64,000 bases of DNA from Lobosporangium transversale (GCF_002105155.1 NW_019028997.1:474001-538000); one strand, 5' to 3'; shown: positions 1 to 11,351, counted from the first letter of the stretch. Translations and numbers: made by a program. The notes: generated from the sequence alone by a model not told the origin.

Positions 1-376
1 GATTCCGAATAATTTTCTTTTCCAATGCAATTCAAACCACGATTCAAAACCAATCTGAGGTCTCTCCTTTTCGCACTACCTTCCATCCCCACTTCCCCTC
101 AGTCTTTTTTTGTTTGTCGATCACTTTGTCCTTTTTCATTAAAACTTTTTGATTCAGACCGGACTTGCCATATTTACACAATAATTCAGGAGATACTTGG
201 TCACTTTCTCTCACGATTTTTTTTTTTTTTTTTTTTAATGCATGACAACACACTATTACAACACACTATTACAACACACTATTACAACATCATCAAAAAA
301 AAAAAAAAAAAAAAAGTTTCTAACCCAACAAAATAATAATTTTATTTAATTTTATTTAATTTTTTTCTTTTTCTAG
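1..376 (+). other. Partial intron upstream of the last visible PFK-2/FBPase-2 exon
   Basis: A/T-rich sequence with T and A homopolymers ends in a pyrimidine tract and a clear acceptor (TTTTTCTTTTTCTAG, last G at 376). The reading frame of the FBPase exon opens directly after it. No donor or earlier exon can be seen, so the upstream part of the gene, including the kinase domain, lies outside the window. It contains a 13-bp tandem repeat listed separately. Confidence 0.7.
243..284. repeat. 13-bp tandem repeat, about three copies
   Basis: The unit ACAACACACTATT is repeated about three times without mismatch inside the intron. It is followed by an A17-type homopolymer. No function is suggested. 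Confidence 0.85.
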
Positions 377-1576
377 GTTTGGACATCAACCAAGAAGAGA
401 ACCATTGCTACTGCAGCTCATCTCCCTCACAAAAAGGTCGCTTGGAAGGCTTTGGACGAACTCGAGGCTGGCAAAGCCGATGGATTGACATATGAGCAAG
501 TCGAGGAGCGCTTTCCTGAAGATTTTGCCAACCGTGACAATGACAAGTACAACTACCGGTATCAGGATGGCGAGTCCTACCGTGATGTAGTTGCACGTCT
601 GGAGTCTGTGATTATGGACCTCGAGCGACAGGATCATGTCTTGGTCATTGGACATCAGGCGATTTTGAGATGTCTCTATGCCTACTTTATGAACTACTCG
701 TTCGAGAGATTACCATATATCAAGATCCCATTACACACTTTAATTCAATTGACACCGGGCGCATATAAATGTGAGGAAAAGAGATTCAAGGTTGACATCG
801 AAGCCGTTGATACCCATCGTCCCAAGCCAAAGGCCGCAGGACTCCCTAACGGTGTTGTCGATACCCAAGAACAACCTCCTCATCATGACGATCCTCTTAT
901 TGATGCGCCATCTACAGTCTTACCTCCTGCAACAGCAACAGCAACAGCAACTACAACAGCCGCTAATGCTTTCACACAAGACCATGGAAAGACGCTATTG
1001 AGCGCAGCAGCTGAAGAGACTCCTAGAATCATCTTTTCAAACCTCACAACCAATACATTCCGAGATTCACTCTATCCTACAGCAGACTCTCTTAATCAAC
1101 CGAAATCAGCACCGGTGGCTGTCAACAATACCAATTCAACCGATTCAGCATTACCATCTCCGCCCTCTCCACCATCGTCCATTCCTGTACCGCCGTTGGA
1201 AGAGAAAGCAAAGTTGATTGCGGAAGCTTTGATGCAAGCTAATGCGATCGAATCGTTAGCCAGCCCTGCCGTGGCTCTGAATCTGGATGAGATTGTAACC
1301 CCTGTTCCAGAACAGGAGATAGGTGGTCATAAGGGAGGGCCTCTTCTTGTAGGGACCGATAGCAGTAATAGCAATGGCGCTAGTAGTGGTATCGTACGAT
1401 CATCCTCTTTGGAAAGTGTTGCTACTCCACCCATGACTCCGGTTCCCTCAAAGGATGAACGGGCTACATCAACCGTGGCTCAAGTCGGGGAGAGTGTAGC
1501 TGCTTCTGCGTCAAAAGATCTTGCTTCATTCCAAATTCCGGTCAACCCTCAAACAATAGCTGCCGCTTGCGTCTAA
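377..1576 (+). CDS. 6-phosphofructo-2-kinase/fructose-2,6-bisphosphatase, C-terminal part (last exon, 5' incomplete)
   Basis: This exon encodes the C-terminal half of the bisphosphatase domain of a PFK-2/FBPase-2 enzyme, which sets cytosolic fructose-2,6-bisphosphate and so controls glycolysis against gluconeogenesis. The frame opens at the acceptor with VWTSTKKRTIATA. It contains the catalytic acidic segment ALDELEAG (about 449-472), the segment RDNDKYNYRYQDGESYRDV and the second histidine in LVIGHQAILRC (about 641-673). The family core ends near VDTHRPKPK (about 825). After this comes a long extension of roughly 250 residues, rich in Ser, Thr, Pro and Ala, with no domain I recognise; fungal members often carry such low-complexity tails. 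The stop is TAA at 1574-1576. The first catalytic histidine (RHG motif) and the kinase domain are not in the window, so which activity dominates cannot be judged. Confidence 0.93.
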   Translation, partial: VWTSTKKRTIATAAHLPHKKVAWKALDELEAGKADGLTYEQVEERFPEDFANRDNDKYNYRYQDGESYRDVVARLESVIMDLERQDHVLVIGHQAILRCLYAYFMNYSFERLPYIKIPLHTLIQLTPGAYKCEEKRFKVDIEAVDTHRPKPKAAGLPNGVVDTQEQPPHHDDPLIDAPSTVLPPATATATATTTAANAFTQDHGKTLLSAAAEETPRIIFSNLTTNTFRDSLYPTADSLNQPKSAPVAVNNTNSTDSALPSPPSPPSSIPVPPLEEKAKLIAEALMQANAIESLASPAVALNLDEIVTPVPEQEIGGHKGGPLLVGTDSSNSNGASSGIVRSSSLESVATPPMTPVPSKDERATSTVAQVGESVAASASKDLASFQIPVNPQTIAAACV

Positions 1577-1929
1577 GGTGCAAGCAAAAAGGAAAAAAGG
1601 AAAAAAAAAATACTATGGACTATTTGTGTACAACATGAAAGAAAGAAAGGTGGGGGAAGAGAAAAGACAAAAAAGTTCTATTTATTGCATATCATTTTCT
1701 CCCCTGCCTACATAATTCATATCGATTTTACTTGTCAATTATTCTGCCATCAATAAAAAAAAGTGTAACAGTAATCTTACATGTTCTGAAAAAGATTGTA
1801 GATATTTTTTCTTTTTTTCATTTCTAACTTTCATAAAGACTACAATCAACATAAAAAGCACACCTCTGTTTGAAAGGTAGAAGTGGCTGTTAATTGAGGT
1901 AAAGGATATAGCAATATGAACTCTCTGCG

Positions 1930-1965
<36 letters not shown>

Positions 1966-2731
1966 AATAAGGACATTCAAAGATAAAAAAAGATAATATC
2001 TGTTGATCTGGTTCATGTCGGCAAGCCCTATCTTCAGGTCGGAGCAATTTACCTCCACAGCTCCCATGACAAATCCCTTTCTCATCTGATGTATCCGATG
2101 TATATAGTAGGGGATAGTAATGGCACACTCTACTCGACCATGCCCAAGTCGTAGGCTCGTCACCAGCCTGTGTGGCTTATGTGCATTGCACTAACGCTGG
2201 GACCAAACTTGCGATTTTAAAGGGGTCAACATTTTTTTTTTTGAAATTTTTCTAAGTCGCACGAACCGCAGGGGAATTTTTTTTTTTTTTGTCAAAGTCA
2301 AGCAGATCGTAGGGGTGAGGCTCTCTTTTTTTTGTCAAAGTCGTTTTTCCACGGGAATGGCTCTCTTTTTTGTCAAAGTCGTTTTTTTGCGAGGAAATGG
2401 CCTTGCCTCTTTCCGTCTGTACCCACTACAGTTCTCCCTCATTCTCTTTCTCTTCATCTCTCATCTCCTTTCTCTTCATCTCTCATCTTCTCTTCATCTC
2501 ACTCCCTTTTTCTCCTCCTCTTTCTTCATTCTTCTCACTAGTGCACATTAAATAGATTTTTTTTAGAACTTCACCTCTCAAAATAAAAATAACAAAACAA
2601 AAACAAAAACAAAATAAAAAATTAAAACAAAATAAAAATAAAGAATAAAACAAAAGCAAAAACAAAAAACTAAAATAAAAATAAAAACAAGTAAAAGTAA
2701 AAACAAAAAATCATAAATCAAACAATTAAAA
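1577..2731. other. Intergenic, A/T-rich
   Basis: There is no convincing gene here. The stretch holds a T35-40 run near 1931-1965, a T run near 2278-2291 and degenerate repeats at 2225-2400 in which 'TTTTTTTGTCAAAGTC' recurs three times. An A-rich AAAAT/AAAAC tract at 2580-2730 abuts the ATG of the helicase fragment. The short open frames here come from homopolymers. Confidence 0.6.
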
Positions 2732-3466
2732 ATGTTCGCACAAAAACTAACTCCTCCCATTCCCTCCGAGGATATTCGTCAAGAGGCCAAGAAAGCTTTC
2801 GGATTTGACTTGAAAAATGAACAGCTTGACATCGTGACTAAGATAGAAGAACGTCAAGATTGCATCCTAATCGCTGGTACTGGATGGGGGAAGACGTTGA
2901 TCTATTTTTTCCCTCTAATACTTTGGCCAAAAACCACCATACTCATTGTTACACCACTGAAGGTGTTGGGTGACGAGCAGGTTGAAAAGCTGACATCATT
3001 AGGCATCAATAGCATTCATCTTAAGAGCGAAATGTTCATTCCGATCCAAAGCTTGATAGAAGGACGCTATAAAGCCATATTCGTTTCACCAGAGATCCTC
3101 TTTGCGAGCAATGCGCTCAGTACACTTTGGATGGATCAGTGTTGGAAGCGCCGATTGCTTGCAGCAGTTGTGGATGAGGCACACTGCATTGGGACATGGG
3201 GTGGAAAATTCAGAACGGATTACGAGAAACTTGGATATCTGCGCTCTTTTGTAGATCGAGGCACTTGCTTTGTCGCTGTTTCTGCTACTCTACCACCTCA
3301 GCTTCTATCGAATGTCAAAATAGTGATGCGCTTCAAAGATCCCTACGTGGTCAAAGTTGGTAACGATAGGAAGAACATTAAATACATTGTGAGACGGTTT
3401 CAACATCCATCAAATTTCTATCGTAGCAGGTTTTCTCATATCGTGTGTCCTTTACAATGTGTTTAA
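2732..3466 (+). pseudogene. RecQ-like DEAH helicase, N-terminal fragment
   Basis: The 244-residue frame is the first RecA-like lobe of a RecQ-type superfamily 2 helicase. Visible motifs in order are motif I (AGTGWGKT, residues about 49-56), Ia (VTPLKVLGDEQ), II (VVDEAHCIGTW, a DEAH box with the tryptophan loop typical of RecQ) and III (VSATLPP). It stops after the link to the second lobe, so motifs IV-VI, the zinc-binding part and HRDC are absent. Read in the next frame from about 3428, coding-like sequence continues (LISCVLYNVFKENGKEEMLI) up to a possible donor near 3509 and an acceptor near 3540, which suggests a frameshifted remnant rather than a complete short protein. RecQ-like fragments are common in repeat-rich fungal DNA. 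It is alone on the plus strand, next to CRN relics on the minus strand. Confidence 0.75.
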
Positions 3467-3644
3467 GGAAAATGGAAAGGAAGAGATGCTTATCTTAAAA
3501 GCATATCAGGTACAGTTCTGAACGTAACATTTTCTCGACAGAAACAAATAAAGGATGAGATCAACAACATTTTGCCTCTCTGCACTCATACTCCCTTGTA
3601 ACCTTGTAATCTTGTAACACTGTACAATCATGTCAACCAGTAAT

Positions 3645-3815
3645 ATTATCGATTATCTCCTTGAATGATGCTTGCTTGATCGAATGCTCCTCTGATGTGA
3701 CCTGGAATGGCTTGTCGGGCCCCAACACAAAACTTGTGGGTGGAAAGATAGGAATAGACAATAGAAACAACTTGCTACTTGCTTGAGAAAATTCTGATGA
3801 TGCAGCTGCGGCAAT
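3645..3815 (-). pseudogene. Isolated fragment of a CRN-RHS C-terminus
   Basis: Read on the minus strand, this stretch matches the C-terminal nuclease-like segment of the three CRN-RHS genes in this window (compare 7015-7190). It encodes a run like LGPDKPFQVT and EEHSIKQASFKEIIDNI, with small deletions relative to CRN-A. No other part of the gene is visible nearby, so it is a stray fragment. It shows that a fourth CRN-RHS copy once existed at or near this place. Confidence 0.75.
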
Positions 3816-4196
3816 CCGCTTGGTGTGCTCACTTCTCCTTGCTCAGGTTTATTGAATAGCGATATTTTAATTTATCTATTAGTGCTATATTACAAAATTG
3901 TGTCTGTGCCATTGTCATAAACAATGGCGAGTAAAAAGAAGTAAAAGAAACGGTCGCTACTTTTTCCTTAGTCCCTTATCTCTGCTTGGCCTATCGGGCT
4001 TGTTGTCCTCCACTTGAGTCGACTCACTTTTTCTTTTATTTGATCCGCTGGGTTTGCTCAGCTCTTCCCTATTTTCCATAGCTTGAGCTTTATCGGCAAT
4101 TCTCTTTGATGTCCTCCTTGCCTCCTTCTCCCTCATCCTCCACAACTCGAGTCAATTCTGGCTTCTTGAGGGACTCCCTTGCGCTTTCAAGGAAGT
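3816..4196. other. Spacer with a charged minus-strand frame
   Basis: A minus-strand frame at 3957-4145 encodes about 60 highly charged residues (Lys, Arg, Glu, Ser rich). It has a stop just upstream and no ATG at its head. It may be the low-complexity tail of the decayed NTPase gene to its right, but I cannot prove it. Nothing else is recognisable. Confidence 0.3.
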
Positions 4197-5785
4197 TCAA
4201 CAAGCTAATTTTAAGGACGTCGTTTCTATTCGTTTGTCTTTGATGGCAGGAACTTCTTTGGCTTTAGCTACTGAATAATCGCCTTGTTCATGATAAGACA
4301 ACATGATAAGGCAACTTGATAAGTAAGGCCTAAACAACAGCAACAAGAATATGTCATTCGAGCAAAAAACGGGTAGAGAGGATGATGATGAGAGGTGCTC
4401 CTTGAGGCAATTATGGCAAGTTGTATTGTGGGCATCCTTAATTCTTGACCCTATCACCGATTTTTGACTGTACGGAAACAGGATAATATTTACCCTCCGA
4501 TTCCAGTACAAAGACGATATCTGGTCCAGACGGGTTCTCTTTTGGAAACAAAAAAAAAGCGAGATTAACTTGGATTTATGTATTGAGTCTTTATTACAGT
4601 GAGTATCCAAGAATTCGTTCATTGTTATAATTCTGGAAGATTGAAATTAAACAAAGCGGGACTGAAATACTCAAAATGTGTGCCCTTTGTGCCAGACGTA
4701 GGGGCGTCTAGCAACACACTATTAACCAATTTAACCAATCCAGGGTCATCCACTTCAAATAAGTTAAATGCTATTGGCTCAACGATAATCGTAAACTCCT
4801 TCTTCCTTTGATTAACGACAATTCGAGCAAACGAAGCCTCGACCGGAACAGGCTCATTGTATTCCAATATCAAGTCTTTACTATATAGTAATCTATTCAT
4901 TCTTTACGGCTCGACCGAAGGTTTCCCTGATGTCGACACTGGTTTTAATTCCTGTATCCCCTTTGTTGATACGCTTCAGAATCCTTGATTACTCATGGCA
5001 TAGATTACCAGATTCTTCATATCCTGGATCAGTGAGCGACCACACCAGGCCCTTGATTTCTTGCTTCCAAAGGCCGGCATCGGCACGTCCAATGACGTTC
5101 TCTATTATAGTGATCATTGGACGGAGACGACCACAGGGCCAAGCATATAGCATCTCGATTGCTTGATCATTAAAATGATCTCTCAGCTTTGATGCAGTGC
5201 TTGAGGAACTTTATTTCTCCAAATATCGCACAAGTGTCTTGAAGTATGTCCGGACTTTTGCTTGATTATCCCATCTAAGAAACGATACTGCACTCTTGAA
5301 CCTCGAGTCATCGAGAACTTCTCGATATTCCTTGAAGCTTTGCCAGTTCTCTTAACCCAAGCAGGATCATAAATACAAAAGCCTATCCCGCAAGGAACTA
5401 TGCAAATTCGTGGTAAATCCCCTGATAAGCCCTCCAATCCATGAAAGAATTCTGATAATATTGGTCGCATAGTGTCGTCGTTATTAATACACTGGTATTT
5501 AGCCTCCCCTCCCCATATCCTGCGCCTCGTTCAAAACAACCAAAAACCTAGAGTTGCTTTGATGCCGCTCCGAAAGGGCCCTGATTAGATTGTCGAACCA
5601 ATCTTGCAGGAGCTTGTCAAGGCAATTAAAGCCAACTCCACCAAGTAATTCTGCTACTTTTGTGAAGAGTGCTGGGAATAAATCTGTCCTGGATGGAACC
5701 GAGTTTCCTCAATGGACTTCTCCAAGGACCTGTGGACACACTTGCAATAGCATCCATTGGCTAGGCGTCATTCTACCTTCGGACA
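4197..5785 (-). pseudogene. CRN-type P-loop NTPase with PD-(D/E)XK end, decayed C-terminal half
   Basis: Coding pieces run from right to left in changing frames with many stops. They include TPSQWMLLQVCPQVLGE (about 5745), FLVVLNEAQDMGRGG (about 5540, a Walker B-like 'LNEAQ'), the long frame 5183-5470 with IGFCIYDPAWVKRTGKASRN, and YAWPCGRLRPMITIIENVIG (about 5120). A frame at 4625-4900 starts near ILEYNEPVPVEASFARI. At 4446-4527 the frame GPDIVFVLESEG...VQSKI has the spacing of a PD-(D/E)XK nuclease core with Gln in place of the acidic residue. I know this architecture as a Mortierella/Rhizophagus CRN-associated ATPase family; that assignment is from memory. The Walker A half is missing here and is found instead at 54738-55235, next to CRN-C. 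Confidence 0.7.
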
Positions 5786-6785
5786 AGTAAAAAGGGTAAA
5801 TTGATGAGTATCAAATATAAAACATAAAGGCATTTTTGTTTACGTTCTTCAAGGGGTATACGAAAACCAAACTGCGATTAACCGCCTATGAACGCAAGAC
5901 ACAGAACATTTGGTGAGATTATAAACAAGCGTGGATATCCCAGACATCAAGGACCTTTTCCTCCTAATCTCCCATCCGTCTAGCATGGCTCCCAAGGTAA
6001 TTGATGTGAGAGGGGATGATTCTGGCGAGATTGATGCCCTCAACAGCATGTAGCATTAATATACCGAGAACTATGAATATACTGACGACACAATCCAATA
6101 TTGTATCACATTTTACCGGTCAAGCGCGTGGCAGCCTTGGCCACATTCTTGATGTTTTTTTATTCCATGTCCCTGGACGCCTAGAGATTCAAGACGCACC
6201 GTCTTCACATACTGACACTGAATTGGCCGAACATACAACTAATATGATCTCATTGATCACAGGTTGCCATTCCGTGTACGCACCATGGGGCTTAAACGAC
6301 ATTTATGTCTTTAGAGCGGAGCTGTCATCTTAGCTCCTGGTTAAACATTCTGGCGCCTTGGATGATAATAATTGATGGGTCTTCCGCAAGTGGCAAGCAT
6401 CCAGATGACAAACATATGAGAAAGGATAATTTCCTATGCCAGCTGTCCTGGTGATAATAATATGGTTTTGGGTCTCATCATCAGACTCTCACTGGGTTCT
6501 CCACAGGATTCTTCATCTCTATCCGTTTTTACAAAACTCTTTGATAATAGTATCACAAAATCCTGCACACAAGATCGCATGATGATCACAGGAAGCTTTA
6601 TAAAGTTCTATATGCCCCAGTAGAAGGGAGGACGGATTAAACCGCTCTATCTATTCGTCTAAAAGGTAAGTGGATGATGATGGCTTCATTCATAAAGAAT
6701 GAGCCATTGTAAAAAATTCTCAAGGAACGGGTATAATGCTTTTTTTAAAAAAGACAAAATTTCATCCACTTGATTGGTATTCGAT
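5786..6785. other. Duplicated 3' flank of CRN-A
   Basis: This is the inverted counterpart of about 53738-54737 behind CRN-C, and its CRN-proximal half also matches 48436-48960 behind CRN-B. It has no intact gene. A plus-strand frame of about 105 residues (6016-6333) is kept open in both inverted copies (54220-54528, minus). The differences I can see (Met/Ile, Ile/Val, Ala/Ser, Ser/Pro) change amino acids, so it does not look constrained. The boundary near 5786 is where the two copies part. Confidence 0.6.
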
Positions 6786-9206
6786 TTAATTCTTCAGATT
6801 CGTACCGGCTGCTCCTCCTGAATATGCAGCTTCGATGTCGATTTTTATGACACGCTGTCTTACATGTTTTAAGCATACATATGGATTCTTGACGACCGTA
6901 TCTTTGGTGGTAAGAAAGTTCTGAACTTTAAAATTATCATATATGTTTCCTGGCACCGCAAAATAGAGGAAAATGGTATCATCACTTCCCTTCGACTTTG
7001 ATTGGTCTCCCTTCAAGCAGGGTCCAGTAATATATTCAATTATCTCCTTGAATGGTGCTTGCTTGATCGGATGCTCCTCTGATACTGTAACCTGAAATAG
7101 CTTGTTGGGCCCCAATGCAAAATCAATGCACGGAAAGGTGGGTATAGATGGTACAAACAACTTGTCAGCTGCTTGAGTGAGCCCTGATAATTCATTTGAA
7201 GTCCGGATATGCACCACTTCTGGTTTTGCTGGAAAATCAAGAAATCCTGTTTCGCCTGACTGAAGATCCCTAAAGGGAAATCTAATATCACCACGTCGAA
7301 ATAAGTGATAAGCATAGACTTCAAACAGTGGGCCTTTATCTATATCCTCTCCGCGTTTGACAAGTTTCGTCAACACATCGCGCCAAGTGTCATCTTTCAT
7401 TTCCTCGATAATCCGTGATTCGACCCAACGAGATGCCCATACCAGGTGGAAGCCGAAGTGGTCAGAAGTGGGAACTCTATGGAGTAAACGACCACTAAAT
7501 TCACTCGCTTCTTTTCCTCGTGCAAAGAGCGCTACAAGATCTGCTGGGTTCCTGACTGCGTTAATGGCAGCATTGACGCGGGAAAACGCAGCGTCTTTAG
7601 CGCGGTTAATATCTTTTTGCTTTTCAGATAGTACATCGACTGGACACTGTAGAACCTGTCTTGGCACTCCCCCCAACTTGTAAAAAAGCTCCTCCAAAAA
7701 TTCTTCATCCATTGGATGATAATCCTCTACATTGGCTCTACATTCCTTAAGCTCGTCCAAACTCCAGAGTGACATGTGATAGTAGCTAATTGGTGTAGTT
7801 TCCTTGCTGAGTTCAGCGTACTGCTCATTGAGAGTTTTTGGTGATGCCGCAAATATCGTCCTGGCTATACCTGGTTGAGGATTTTCACCACTATCAACTA
7901 AATACCACGTTTCACGTTGGTCAAGGAAATCTTCGAACATCGTTATATTCCCTTTACGTTGGCAAGTTGTTCCTCCATAAACATAACAATTGGTATTCTT
8001 CTTTTCATGGAAAACAATAATCGGTGGATTCTCTTCGTCATGCTCTGCAAGGAGGCGGACGGCAAAGTAGACCAAAAAGGCTGACTTCCCAATTCCAGGC
8101 GTTCCAGTGACAAAGTATCGGTTCTTGCGCCATCTTGTACGAGGAGTCTTGATTAAGGTTGTAATATGGTCATAAAGCTTTTTATATTCTTCTCTGATAT
8201 AAAGATGCCTTGTTCCGACAACAGGGAAGACACGACCCTCAGGGGCAGTCAATATTTTGGAACCCTTGATACCACCAGAATTTCGGAGCTCGCGAGCCAC
8301 GCTAATAATGCTGTGGTAAATACTACCTCTTGATGCCGCCCCCATGTACGAAAGCAGCTTGACCCTCTCTTTCGAGTTGAGAGGCGAGATGTCAGGGTCA
8401 CCATCCACTATCCCTTTCGTTACAAGCCCTGCTTCTGTAATCGCATCCATAAGAGCATCTCTACTTATACTTGGACGAGCTTTTTTAGAGGGTGAGTCTG
8501 ATAAAGGAGATAGAGTGATCAAAGTTAATATTCTTGATTTATTGCACATCACTCTAAAATGATCAATAACCAGGTTCTCGGCCAAAAGCACTCACCAGAA
8601 TCTCCATCTTGTTTTCTTTTCTGAGCTAAGTATCAAAAGCGAATAATGAGAAAGAACGTTGAGTTATCAAGACACAAACCAAATGGTGATATTATGCACA
8701 TGGCCGTTTAAGATATAAACCAAGCTTCATCAGCTGGAAATATCAACAATCAGTCCATCAAGAGCCAAAGATATACCTCGCTGTGGTGGCTTGACAAAAA
8801 CATGGATAGTTTCCTTTGGAAGTTCAGAATTAAATATGTCCCCAAGCTCCTTTGATGCGACTGTAAGAGCCTCTTTTGACTCGATTTCTGACTCAAAGAT
8901 GGCCTCGCCTTTGTCAGGGATGGAGACCTTGTAGAGGATGAGCTTATCTGCAGCAACATGATCAAGTTCTGGCTTCTTTGCTACCTTGATGGCTTGCTTG
9001 AGCATCCCGACCGTTTTATCGCAGAAAATCTCTACTGGGAACGACGTTGCTTCTCCCTCGACAACGCAGTTCAGCAGCAGCAGTGGGATGGCGCGCTTTT
9101 TTCGTTGTGGGTGCTGGTTTGCTCTTTTTCGTTTATTGAGTGTGGAGGCATCCTCAGGCTTATTTGCAGTCATTTTTTTTTGTGCTTGGCTCCTTGTGGT
9201 GGCCAT
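6786..9206 (-). CDS. Crinkler (CRN) protein with RHS-type P-loop NTPase and nuclease-like C-terminus, copy A
   Basis: Three exons join in frame: 9206-8777, 8625-8596 and 8497-6786, giving 723 residues. Residues about 45-143 are the ubiquitin-like CRN header (LNCVVEGEATSFPVEI ... KETIHVFVKPP). Exon 2 supplies only ten residues of a basic linker (AQKRKQDGDS-like). Exon 3 holds the P-loop (VTGTPGIGKSAFLVYF, residues about 281-296), a Walker B-like WYLVDSG and the RHS segment YHMSLWSLDELKECRANV. The C-terminus contains CIDFALGPNKLFQVTVSEEHPIK, comparable to the degenerate PD-(D/E)XK domain of RHS/CRN proteins. Such proteins are proposed intracellular effectors or conflict toxins that act in nuclei; that is family knowledge, not shown here. 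No signal peptide is visible. There is only one unit of the seven-residue repeat (KGDQSKS), where CRN-B has eight. Frame and splice sites are intact. Confidence 0.9.
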
Positions 9207-9693
9207 TGAAAATTAAGATGAGTGGGACTGAGTGTGGTTGAAATGCAGGGAGAATGATGGTTAAATAGGCAAAGGTATATTCTATACTCTTTCACACTCG
9301 TGGTCGCTGTATGAAAACAAAAATGAAAAATGTGTAAGGCAAAAAAAAGGAAAGGAAAGGAAAGGAAAGGAAAGGAAAGGAAAGGCAATAGATGAAGGCT
9401 TGGAATAAATAAAAGAGCAAAATTGATGGGAGCAAAACTGGGGTGAAATATGAAAAAAGTGATAAAGGAAGAGGGAGAGAGTGCAAAAATGAAGTGAAGC
9501 AAAGGAAAGAAAGGAAAGAAAGGAGCGACAATTGCAATTGATCCTTTATTTTAAGGTTAGGCGATGTGTGAGAAAATATTTTTTTCAAATCAGCCACGTG
9601 CCATTTTCTGGGTCATTGTGACGTGACAATCTTTAGTGCGCAAAGAACTCATTTCTCATTTTCCATGTCCCTCAGATAAACGTTTGTTCACAC
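9207..9693 (-). promoter_or_regulatory. Promoter and 5' region of CRN-A
   Basis: This region is nearly identical, inverted, to 50735-51217 upstream of CRN-C. It carries a GGAAA/CCTTT pentanucleotide array at 9349-9385 and pyrimidine-rich DNA on the coding strand, common near fungal start sites. The homology with CRN-C ends in GTGAACAAACGTTTATC, near 9680-9693. No specific operator is recognised. Confidence 0.5.
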
Positions 9694-10239
9694 TCTACTT
9701 GCTCCCCAGGAGGACTGAAATGATCATCGAAGGGGACATTTGAAAAGGATTATAAATCTGAATTTGTCAGATGTCAACTGATCACTTTTTCCGCTTTTAC
9801 TATAATACAACTTTGATTACAGTTTATGATAGCCTTAAAAGCTTCTATTGCAATTGAGCCCCTAAGAACGATGCAGGACTGTTGTTAGAATGTCCACTGA
9901 AAGTTAAGTGGACTACTATAAAGACAATCGTTAACATACAATATGTGCGGTGTTATATGGGATTCCTGCATAAAATGGCTGTTTATTATCATTGCTTGTG
10001 CAGCAGAGGCAATATACCCTGTCAATATTTGTTCATTCCTCATATAGGCCATTCAGCTTTTTGAAGGAACATTGACACATTCTCTTGAGTTGATCATGTT
10101 ATTAAGATGTTGTGCCTGTGCACCATACAACCCTTTATGCTCATCACATACTCCTTGAAGACCCAAAAAACTCCCAAGCTTCATACCATTGTACGTTAAA
10201 AAAAAAAAAAGAGCTTGGCAATGCAAGTCACACTTGTGC
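9694..10239. other. Spacer without recognisable content
   Basis: I see no gene, RNA or repeat here, apart from an A13 run at 10198-10211. It lies between the end of the CRN-A duplication and the left inverted arm. Confidence 0.5.
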
Positions 10240-10830
10240 AGAGATCTGAGCCTGAAGAGAAAGGGCGTGATGTTTCGATTTCCAGCACGTGCTGGAAGAA
10301 AACAAGCACAAACCTAATGCCCAAACAGCGCGAACCTGTTCTGAAAACAGCACAAACCTATTGCACAAACAGCGCTAACCTGAAGAAAAGCACACAGGCT
10401 TGTCCTTGAATAAAAAAATCCACAATCATCTGCATGCATAACAGGCTTCTTCTCTTTTCGCACTACCATTACCATTGCCATTGCCATTGCCATTGCCATT
10501 CTCATTCAATTCTCAGAGAACCTTCTGCATCATCCCTAAAGACACACTTAATACCACAAACAGTTGACAGATTAACTTTATTTGTCTGATCTTGTCTCGC
10601 AAAGCGGCCATGTACTTTAATAATTCAGCAAATGCTCGGCATCTCTGCCTCTGCTTTCTCTTTATTACTAATGTTGACTATATATAGTCAAAGCCAACTT
10701 CTACTTCCATAGCTAGGCTTCTATATCTCTATATCTCAAAGATCTTAAAGACCGATAATCATCGTCTGTGACGCCAAGTAACACTGATACGATTGTACTA
10801 GATTCTTCTCTTGCCACTCTTTTTGGGTTT
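10240..10830. repeat. Left arm of a ~0.6 kb inverted repeat (partner at 43940-44622)
   Basis: From AGAGATCTGAGCCTGAAGAG to GATTCTTCTCTTGC this segment is the reverse complement of 43940-44622, with point changes and repeat-number differences. It contains the hairpin CAGCACGTGCTG, a degenerate minisatellite of the AACAGCGCGAACCTG type (about 10315-10385), a (CCATTG)n tract at 10465-10500 and TATATATAG near 10680. Identity over unique parts is high by eye. It has no open reading frame of interest. Confidence 0.85.
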
Positions 10831-11343
10831 AGTAAAAGAAGTCTTGCCCTGGCTTAGCAATGCTGAAGTCCCTATCCCTCAGGCACCATGGTTGTCACTC
10901 CGTGGAATATATACTTTATTCTTGAGGCAGATGTTAAGTGTAAATCATTAAAAATGGTATGAGGGATAGTTTTTTTATCATTTGTTTCTTCAACCGGCAT
11001 GGCGATACGGCATATTCTCATCGGGATATCAAAGTAAAATTTAAACATAATGCCATGTTAAAGTTGCTCTCTGGCCTATCCAATGTCCTATTAGTTGACT
11101 TGTCTTCTAACTCAAGAACGCTCTCATAAAAGAAAGGGGTGAAACGCGCCCGACATCTGCTTGATCAATACATTCTTTGAAATTGATGAGTGGTTTGTAA
11201 ATCCTCTAGTTGATCCTAGATATTAGCTTCGAGAATTAATAGATGAAGAATTACCACATTACGATGAGTAATCAGAAAAAAAGCTGCAAAGTCAAAGGAA
11301 GATGTCCTTATGTCATCACAACGGCCTGGGCCTCCGTCTGAGC
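10831..11343. other. Spacer
   Basis: I see no gene or family match. The homology with the right arm stops at the start of this stretch, so it belongs to the left locus only. Confidence 0.4.
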
Positions 11344-11351
11344 ATTAAAAT

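Noticed and set aside
6016-6333. Plus-strand frame of 105 codons kept open in both CRN flank copies
   Set aside because: Differences between the copies mostly change amino acids and no family is visible; long openness is expected between recent duplicates.
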